A stretch of DNA of 64,000 bases from Salinimonas marina (GTDB lineage: Bacteria > Pseudomonadota > Gammaproteobacteria > Enterobacterales > Alteromonadaceae): contig NZ_CP064795.1 in the NCBI RefSeq assembly GCF_015644725.1, positions 680,501 to 744,500 on the forward strand. Reading direction: 5' to 3'. Under the pieces are notes generated by a model. That model was not told where the DNA came from. It saw only the letters and a program-made list of their open reading frames with translations, and searched no databases. Made by a program: the position numbers and the translations under genes. Within the stretch, counting starts at the first letter, position 1. Every line of letters starts with the position of its first letter. Of this stretch, positions 57,595 to 64,000 are shown in pieces.

Positions 57595-60500
57595 CTACTG
57601 AGCCTGAATGCGAAGTTCGTCGCTGGAACGACTGATGTGGCCCAACAGGTTTTTCACATCACTGGTTTTTGGTTTAACAAGCCTGATCTGCTTAAGCGTG
57701 GCGGCGAAGTCGGTGAGTAACTGCAAAGAATACTCGCTGCCGGTTTCTTCGTAGTGCTGATTAATCAGCCCGCGAAGGTGTTCCACCAAAATATTTTTAT
57801 CCGCTACCGGCATGATCTCGACCAGTTCTCTGTTGACGCGGTGTTCCAGATCGCCATCATCCAGCAGGTACGCAAAGCCACCGGTCATGCCGGCCCCGAA
57901 ATTCACCCCAACTTTACCCAGTACTGCGACAATACCGCCGGTCATATATTCACAGCCGTTGTCGCCAATGCCTTCGACCACCGCGATGGCGCCGGAGTTA
58001 CGTACGCCGAAGCGCTCGCCGGCCCGGCCGGCGGCAAACAATTTACCGCCGGTGGCACCGTATAGACAGGTGTTACCCATTATGGCGCTCTCGTGAGCAT
58101 CAAATCCACAATTTGCAGGCGGGTAGATCACCAGCTTGCCGCCGGTCATGCCCTTACCTACATAGTCATTGGCATCCCCTTCGATACGCATATGCAGGCC
58201 GCCGGCGTTCCAGACCCCAAAGCTTTGCCCCGCGGTACCGGTAAACTGTACTTCTATCGGCGCATCTTCCATATCATGGTTGCCATGATATTTAGCAATT
58301 TCGCCCGAGACCAGCGCCCCCACAGAACGATCGGTGTTGCGAATGGGGTAGGCCAGCCGGATCCCCAATTTGTTGGCCACGGCTTCACGGGCATCGGTAA
58401 ACAACCGGTTATTCAGCTCGCCCTTATCCATAGGCTGATTAGTGGTTTGTGAACAGAACAACCGGGTATGCTCACCGGCTTTAGGCCGAACCAGCAAGGG
58501 CGAGAGATCCAGCCGGTTTTGTTTAGCCGAAATGCCATCGAGTACTTCCAGTAAATCGGTGCGACCTACCAGGTCATCAAATTGTTTAACCCCCAGGCTG
58601 GCCATAATTTCCCGTACTTCCTGGGCGATGAATCTGAAATAATTCATGACCATCTCAGGCAGTCCGATGAAGTGCTCTTCGCGCAGCTTTTCATCCTGGG
58701 TTGCGACACCGGTGGCGCAGTTGTTCAGGTGGCATATGCGCAGGTATTTACAGCCTAACGCCACCATGGGGCCAGTCCCAAAGCCAAAGCTTTCGGCGCC
58801 CAGGCAGGCGGCTTTTACCACATCAAGGCCGGTTTTAAGACCGCCGTCAGTTTGCAGGCGTACCTTATGGCGCAAACCGTTTTCAATAAGGGCTTGCTGG
58901 GTTTCAGCCAACCCCAGTTCAAACGGGCTGCCGGCGTATTTAACCGAGGTCAGCGGGCTGGCCCCGGTACCGCCATCGTAACCAGAAACGGTGATCAGGT
59001 CGGCGTAGGCTTTGGCCACCCCGGTCGCAATCGTTCCTACACCGGGTTCAGACACCAGCTTCACTGAAATCAAAGCGGCCGGGTTCACCTGTTTTAAGTC
59101 AAAGATAAGCTGGGCTAAATCTTCAATGGAGTAAATGTCATGATGCGGTGGCGGGGATATCAGGGTTACGCCGGGTACCGAGAATCGTAAGGTGGCAATG
59201 TAACGGTTGACTTTATCACCCGGCAGCTGCCCGCCTTCCCCAGGCTTAGCGCCCTGAGCCACTTTTATCTGAATCACATTAGCGTTTACTAAATAATGCG
59301 GCGTTACCCCGAAGCGGCCCGAGGCAACCTGTTTGATTTTAGAATTTTTCTCGGTTCCAAACCGGGAAGGGTGTTCACCGCCTTCGCCAGAATTAGACTG
59401 TCCGCCAAGCCGGTTCATGGCAATGGCAAGGGCTTCGTGCGCCTCCGGACTCAGCGCGCCAATAGACATGGCGGCAGTATCAAACCGAGAAAACAGCTTC
59501 TGCGCCGGTTCAACTTCGTCAATATCGATAGCCTGCTCACTGTCGCGCAAATGCAGTAAATCACGCAAATGGGCCGGGCTGCGCTCGTTCACCTGCTGGG
59601 CGTATTCCTGATAATCGGTGTATTCACCGCTCATGACGGCTTTTTGTAACGATTTCACCACGCCCGGGTTATACGCATGGTATTCGCCGCCATGCACATA
59701 TTTTAGCAAGCCGCCGTGGCTGATTGGTTTACGTTTAAGCCAGGCAACCCGGGCCAGATTCGCAATGTCCTGATTAAAGTCATCAAACCCGGCGCCCTGA
59801 ATGCGTGAGGTGACGCCGTGAAAACACAGCTTCATTACTTCATCATTGATACCGATAGCCTCGAACAGTTTGGCTGAACGGTAACTGGCAACCGTGCTGA
59901 TGCCCATTTTAGACATGATTTTGTACAGACCTTTATTGATACCCTTACGGTAATTCAACGTTGCCTGCATGACTGACACCGAGAGCTCGTTGTTTTCACA
60001 CAGCTGCTCAATGGTTTCATAAGCCAAAAAGGGATAAATAGCGGTGGCACCTAAGCCGATCAATACCGCGTAATGATGCGGATCGCGGGTGGTGGCGGTT
60101 TCTACCACAATGTTGGCGTCGCACCGTAATTGCTCGTTGACCAAGCGGCGCTGCACTGCGCCCACGGCCATAGCCGCCGGCACCGGCAAAGTATCCTTAC
60201 TGATATGACGGTCCGATAGCACCACAAATGCTGCGCGTTTATCTCTGACCAGGTGCTCTACCTCATCACAAATGCGTTCAATCGCCTGGCGCAGGCCTTC
60301 GTCGGGGCGATATTGTAATTCCACCACTTCGGAGTAGTAATACTCAGGATTAAACTCCCGCAGCTGTTTCAGATCGGTGTACATCAATATTGGTGACTGA
60401 AATAACACCCGATCGGCGTAGCCGGAGGTTTCACTAAATACATTCTGCTCACGTCCGATGCAGGTGGCCAGTGACATCACATGGTTTTCGCGCAAAGGGT

Positions 60501-62058
60501 CGATCGGCGGGTTGGTAACCTGGGCAAATTGCTGGCGAAAATAATCGTACAGAGTGCGAGTTTGTGAGGACATCACTGCCATCGGCGTATCGTCACCCAT
60601 AGATCCGACGGCTTCCTGGCCATCTTTAGCCAGTACCTTGATAACCTGCTGGATCTCCTCATAGCTGTAATTGAACAGCTTGTGGTAAATGGCCATGGTC
60701 GCATCATCAAATACCCGCTTACCAATTTGACTGGCATCCACTTCTTCTACCGGAGCCAGGCGCCGGATATGTTTGTCCAGCCATTCCCGGTAGGGATGGC
60801 GGTCCTTGAGTTCATCATCAATTTCGGTAGAGCGCCAGATTTTGCCAGTGTAGGTATCGACCGCCAGCATTTCACCGGGGCCTACCCGGCCTTTTTCAAT
60901 TACGTCCTGTTGCTGGTAATCCCAGATACCCACTTCGGAAGCCAGGGTGATAAAACCATTTTTGGTTATCACATAACGCGCCGGGCGCAAGCCATTACGG
61001 TCAAGGTTGCACGCAACATGACGGCCATTGGTCAGCACGATCCCCGCCGGGCCGTCCCACGGCTCCATGTGCATCGAGTTGAATTCATAAAAAGCGCGTA
61101 AGTCCGGGTGCATGGTATCGTTATTCTGATACGCGGGCGGCACCAGTAGTCGCATAGCCCGGAACAGATCCATCCCGCCGGCCAAAAACAGCTCAAGCAT
61201 GTTGTCCAGGGATGAAGAATCAGAACCCTCGGTATTCACATACGGGGCGGCATCTTTTAGATCGGGAAGCAGTGGCGTAGCAAATTTACCGGTTCGCGCC
61301 AGTGACCAGTCCCGGTTACCTTTGATGGTATTGATCTCGCCATTATGCGCCAAAAACCGAAACGGCTGCGCCAGGGGCCAGCGCGGCAGAGTATTAGTAG
61401 AAAAGCGCTGGTGAAAAACACAAATCGCACTTTTCAGACGCGGATCAGCCAGATCAGCATAAAAGGCCGGCAAATCTTTGGGCATTACCAGGCCTTTATA
61501 AACGGTCACTAAACCGGATAAGCAGGCTACGTAAAACTCCTCATCCTGCTCCAGACGCTTTTCGGCTCGGCGACGCACCATGTACAGGCGTCGTTCCAAA
61601 TCACGCTTACGCCAGCCAGCGGGGGCGTTGACAAAAATCTGTTCAATCTGGGGGACCCCGCTTAACGCCAGCTCGCCCAGCACACTTTGGTCTACCGGCA
61701 CTTCACGCCAGCCCACCACCCCTAATGTTTCTTTTTCTAGTTCTTCATTAAGGATATCGCGAGCCTGTTGCGCCAGCGCTGGGTCCTGATTCAAAAATAT
61801 CATGCCCACCGCGTATTTTTTGCTGAGCTTCCAGCCATTTTCCTCGGCGATTTGGTGGAAAAATGCGTCGGGTTTTTGCAATAACAAACCGCACCCGTCA
61901 CCGGTTTTTCCATCAGCGGCAATACCGCCACGATGCTGCATTCGATCAAGACCGTGGATAGCCGTTTCTACCAGCTCGTGGCTGGCCTCGCCATGGAGAT
62001 GCGCAATTAAGCCAAAACCACAGTTATCCCGGGAATCATTAGGGTTGTACAAACTCAT
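57595..62058 (-). CDS. gltB: Glutamate synthase large subunit GltB
   Basis: A 1487-residue subunit that makes glutamate from glutamine and 2-oxoglutarate. The catalytic Cys13 (DNCGFGLIAH) becomes N-terminal after processing and acts in the Ntn glutaminase domain (1-400). The FMN domain (about 780-1200) includes GGQSNSGEGGEH and GYDGGTGASPL, with 3Fe-4S cysteines in CHLNNCATGVA. The C-terminal GXGXG repeat domain starts near 1250. AAGGAG lies upstream of the ATG. The operon supplies the glutamate that GlnA (at 27.4 kb) uses. Confidence 0.97.
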   Translation of the reverse strand: MSLYNPNDSRDNCGFGLIAHLHGEASHELVETAIHGLDRMQHRGGIAADGKTGDGCGLLLQKPDAFFHQIAEENGWKLSKKYAVGMIFLNQDPALAQQARDILNEELEKETLGVVGWREVPVDQSVLGELALSGVPQIEQIFVNAPAGWRKRDLERRLYMVRRRAEKRLEQDEEFYVACLSGLVTVYKGLVMPKDLPAFYADLADPRLKSAICVFHQRFSTNTLPRWPLAQPFRFLAHNGEINTIKGNRDWSLARTGKFATPLLPDLKDAAPYVNTEGSDSSSLDNMLELFLAGGMDLFRAMRLLVPPAYQNNDTMHPDLRAFYEFNSMHMEPWDGPAGIVLTNGRHVACNLDRNGLRPARYVITKNGFITLASEVGIWDYQQQDVIEKGRVGPGEMLAVDTYTGKIWRSTEIDDELKDRHPYREWLDKHIRRLAPVEEVDASQIGKRVFDDATMAIYHKLFNYSYEEIQQVIKVLAKDGQEAVGSMGDDTPMAVMSSQTRTLYDYFRQQFAQVTNPPIDPLRENHVMSLATCIGREQNVFSETSGYADRVLFQSPILMYTDLKQLREFNPEYYYSEVVELQYRPDEGLRQAIERICDEVEHLVRDKRAAFVVLSDRHISKDTLPVPAAMAVGAVQRRLVNEQLRCDANIVVETATTRDPHHYAVLIGLGATAIYPFLAYETIEQLCENNELSVSVMQATLNYRKGINKGLYKIMSKMGISTVASYRSAKLFEAIGINDEVMKLCFHGVTSRIQGAGFDDFNQDIANLARVAWLKRKPISHGGLLKYVHGGEYHAYNPGVVKSLQKAVMSGEYTDYQEYAQQVNERSPAHLRDLLHLRDSEQAIDIDEVEPAQKLFSRFDTAAMSIGALSPEAHEALAIAMNRLGGQSNSGEGGEHPSRFGTEKNSKIKQVASGRFGVTPHYLVNANVIQIKVAQGAKPGEGGQLPGDKVNRYIATLRFSVPGVTLISPPPHHDIYSIEDLAQLIFDLKQVNPAALISVKLVSEPGVGTIATGVAKAYADLITVSGYDGGTGASPLTSVKYAGSPFELGLAETQQALIENGLRHKVRLQTDGGLKTGLDVVKAACLGAESFGFGTGPMVALGCKYLRICHLNNCATGVATQDEKLREEHFIGLPEMVMNYFRFIAQEVREIMASLGVKQFDDLVGRTDLLEVLDGISAKQNRLDLSPLLVRPKAGEHTRLFCSQTTNQPMDKGELNNRLFTDAREAVANKLGIRLAYPIRNTDRSVGALVSGEIAKYHGNHDMEDAPIEVQFTGTAGQSFGVWNAGGLHMRIEGDANDYVGKGMTGGKLVIYPPANCGFDAHESAIMGNTCLYGATGGKLFAAGRAGERFGVRNSGAIAVVEGIGDNGCEYMTGGIVAVLGKVGVNFGAGMTGGFAYLLDDGDLEHRVNRELVEIMPVADKNILVEHLRGLINQHYEETGSEYSLQLLTDFAATLKQIRLVKPKTSDVKNLLGHISRSSDELRIQAQ

Positions 62059-62800
62059 CTTTTACTCCTTCAACCTTCGACTGGGCAAGGTACACGCTAC
62101 CTCCATCACCATTAAAACTGTGTGGGGCAGTCATTCCGAGCATCGTTTTATGTAGACTTAAAGTTGCTTTAGTCCGGTGTGCCGGTTTTTGTCGTCGTTT
62201 CTTATTAGAGGGTACCAGTCATGTGGTCCGCATTTTTATGCATATTTGCTGAGCGGGCCTAACAAAATAACCAGATTAAAAAATAAAATCAATCCGATTT
62301 ATAGGTCATTATCACTGAACCGTTATACAGAGGTTTTTAATTCATTTAAATCAGTTGTTTAGTTTGTTTTTTTCGTTCGTTGTTTAAAGTTTGTGAAGAT
62401 CTTGTTAAGCGCAGCGATTAGGATGAATATACTAATTTTTAAAAAATGGCGGTAATTTTAGAAGTGAATAAATAAGCATTTATGGGGTGGATATATTTAG
62501 TTTTTAAAGGCGCGGCATAGTCCTAACGTACTGATAACTCCAGTTTTGCTACCAATACTATGTTTATTAATACCGCTGGGGACATTGACTCCATAGCATG
62601 TCACCGGCCAGGGCTAGGAGGGCGTGCGGTTTCTGGCCAAAAATCATTCCTCATTGAGTCTCTCGCTGTTTCCAGATAGGCCATGTTTATTACACTTTTG
62701 TAAAAACTGGTAAAGCATTTGCATTTGTCATAAGTGAAGACCATCGCCTACGCTCACGGTTAGGCAAATCTGAAATTACAAAGGTAAGAAGGTGAACACT

Positions 62801-62872
62801 ATGTTGCTAATCAATGTGTATGATGAAGAAGAAATGGATCGTATTGCAGTGCCAGGGTACAACATAAAGTAA
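62801..62872 (+). CDS. Possible 23-residue peptide
   Basis: The frame MLLINVYDEEEMDRIAVPGYNIK starts with ATG after AAGGTG at a 7-base distance and stops with TAA. It lies directly upstream of a double-stem terminator. It has no recognisable family and no neighbours in the same operon. An RNA with a chance frame is the alternative. Confidence 0.3.
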   Translation: MLLINVYDEEEMDRIAVPGYNIK

Positions 62873-62916
62873 CGTATATTCAGGTAGTTGCATTCTACTT
62901 AAGTACTTTTAGAATC

Positions 62917-62967
62917 AGCCAGCGACACCGCAGTTTGGCATCACCGAACTGGCACGCTGGCTTTTTT
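62917..62967 (+). terminator. Two-stem terminator after the short frame
   Basis: The outer stem AGCCAGCG/CGCTGGCT (62917-62924, 62955-62962) is 8 bp and is followed by TTTTT. The inner stem CAGTTTGG/CCGAACTG (62931-62938, 62944-62951) is also 8 bp with a 5-base loop. Together they make a stable terminator and could also be the 3' end of a small RNA. Confidence 0.75.
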
Positions 62968-63283
62968 ATGTCCGCTAACAAATGATCCTTCCAGCCGAAA
63001 ACCCAGCCTGGGTGTATGCTATTTAGCCAAAGTGTTTCTATGCGGCGACAGTAACGGCTTTTAGCCCTCCCTCCGGATCTTCCTCTCCCCGTTTTTAAGT
63101 CCGAAAAAACAGAGTTTCGGACACTTTATTTCAAAAGCTGTGCTCAAGTATAGGGCAAGTACACGGTGCAACGCACACTGTGGGACACCCACATTTGTAT
63201 AGCAGCTGAGCAGGGGCAGAGTATTGGTGCGAGAGAAAGGCAGAGGAGCGAAAATGGACCCCCACGTCGACAAGGGAATGGAA

Positions 63284-63327
63284 AGGATAAAGAAAGGATA
63301 AAGAAAGGATAAAGAATGGATAAAGAA
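63284..63327 (+). repeat. 11-bp tandem repeat, four units
   Basis: AGGATAAAGAA occurs three times in a row and then once as TGGATAAAGAA, leading directly into a GGACACCCAC word at 63329. Confidence 0.88.
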
Positions 63328-64000
63328 TGGACACCCACTTCATTGTTATGTGTATCTGCTTGGCTGGTCTATTTAAATAGTGAATCTGTAGATGCCCTCC
63401 TACGAGAGGGCAGATAAAACTCTAAAAAAGTTACAAAATTGTTACTGGTATGTTGGCTTTCAAAAGCGCCCATAAGCAAACGAACAAAAATGGGACACCC
63501 ACAAATGGCCGCTTGCAAAAACCAAGGCAAAAACAAAGCAAACTGGTAAAATTGCGCCTCCTTGTACCACTCCTGTGTCTGCCAGAACCACAAACTCAAA
63601 TAGACTAACTGTGCTATAGCTCAATGCTCATAGGCGGTTGAGCCGAAACATTTAAAAAGTGAGGCAACAGCCCTGGCAGATTAAGGTCACACTCGCGAGC
63701 TGTTGATCTAAAAGCAATTGAGCTCAAGGAGCAGGTGTATCCATGTTTGCGTTGCCCTTTCATGAACTTCAGCCACAAATGTCACTAACCTATTAGCGGG
63801 CGCCTGAGCTTCCTATTTTGCAAAGCTTACAGGGTGGGGGCTAAATCAATTGCCAGGACAAAGGCGGGTTTCCGGCTCGCTGTTTTCCGCTCGTTTTCTT
63901 CATCTGCTGTTGAGTAAAACCCATTGATAGTCAGATGCTAAGCACCCTACGAACTCGAAGAATTTATCGCCGCTCGGTGAAAGACGTAATCGCATTTTCA

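Larger units (their letters stand above)
62059..64000. other. 1.9-kb gap with no large gene
   Basis: Only short frames are open. The gap should hold the gltB promoter near 62060-62200, which I cannot place precisely. It also contains a 23-codon frame with a good ribosome site and a terminator (62801-62967), an 11-bp tandem repeat and three exact copies of the 10-mer word (63183, 63329, 63493). A second very short frame at 63743-63796 (17 codons) follows AAGGAG. The rest is AT-rich and featureless to me. Confidence 0.6.

Noticed and set aside
62801..62872. PqqA-like precursor peptide
   Set aside because: No Glu-xxx-Tyr core of PqqA type and no pqq genes nearby.
63061..63343. Three overlapping ~65-70-residue minus-strand frames
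   Set aside because: They come from low-complexity and tandem-repeat DNA and look like chance open frames.

Overview
The window looks like chromosomal DNA of a marine gammaproteobacterium of the Alteromonadaceae (Alteromonas / Aestuariibacter / Lacimicrobium-like). I infer this from E. coli-like but divergent housekeeping proteins (PepA, ValS, TypA, GlnA, GltBD), a glnA-typA divergent pair, a TonB receptor next to flavin-dependent halogenase homologues, and a choice-of-anchor H surface protein. The species cannot be fixed from the sequence alone.

Layout. 1-1.33 kb: a 5'-truncated IS3-family element beside a tRNA-Leu(CAA) gene and a decayed tRNA-Leu 3' end. 1.7-9.5 kb: RDD protein, lptG/lptF (minus) and pepA-holC-valS (plus). 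9.5-17.7 kb: DUF2798 protein, a hybrid histidine kinase with its own Tat-exported binding protein, a surface protein, rraB, plsC, an HPt/HD-GYP protein and a LysR-family remnant. 17.9-23.9 kb: TonB receptor followed by two tryptophan-halogenase-family flavoproteins. 24.1-31.2 kb: nitrogen control (glnA, DUF4124 gene, ntrB, ntrC) with a sigma-54 promoter and two NtrC sites upstream of glnA, and typA divergent. 31.3-34.1 kb: single-domain response regulator, MalY/PatB-type lyase, Nramp-like transporter. 34.1-35.2 kb: a gene-free block of repeats. 35.2-41.2 kb: UPF0149-like protein, hemJ, a CLC channel, a DUF6776-like protein, erpA, a GST and a 2-hydroxyacid dehydrogenase. 41.3-49.3 kb: a long PLP enzyme, VF530, a RAYT-type transposase, an SRPBCC protein, mepM-anmK and tyrS. 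49.3-56 kb: FAD oxidoreductase, GNAT, DUF2721, and the mtnN-cobD-btuF-rhodanese group. 56.2-62.1 kb: gltBD. 62.1-64 kb: almost no genes.

Two things stand out. First, the 10-mer GTGGGTGTCC (reverse GGACACCCAC) occurs at least 26 times exactly by my reading, where about 0.1 is expected by chance. It lies in intergenic repeats and inside genes, in five of the six possible reading frames. A REP-associated tyrosine transposase (RAYT) gene lies in the same region, and an inverted pair of the word forms a perfect 11-bp hairpin just upstream of it. The word behaves like a dispersed DNA-level signal, comparable in kind to DNA uptake sequences or REP elements. Second, six genes or gene positions (lptG, tyrS, a GNAT gene, a rhodanese gene twice, btuF) are each broken by one missing base in a G/C homopolymer. 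Because lptG and tyrS are normally essential, a systematic homopolymer error in the source sequence is more likely than real gene loss.

Functionally the window is mostly core metabolism: nitrogen assimilation (GlnA, NtrBC, GltBD), envelope biogenesis (LptFG, PlsC, MepM, AnmK), translation (ValS, TyrS, tRNA-Leu, TypA) and cobalamin/heme/Fe-S work (BtuF, CobD, HemJ, ErpA). Accessory modules are the halogenase-TonB cluster and the binding-protein/histidine-kinase pair.
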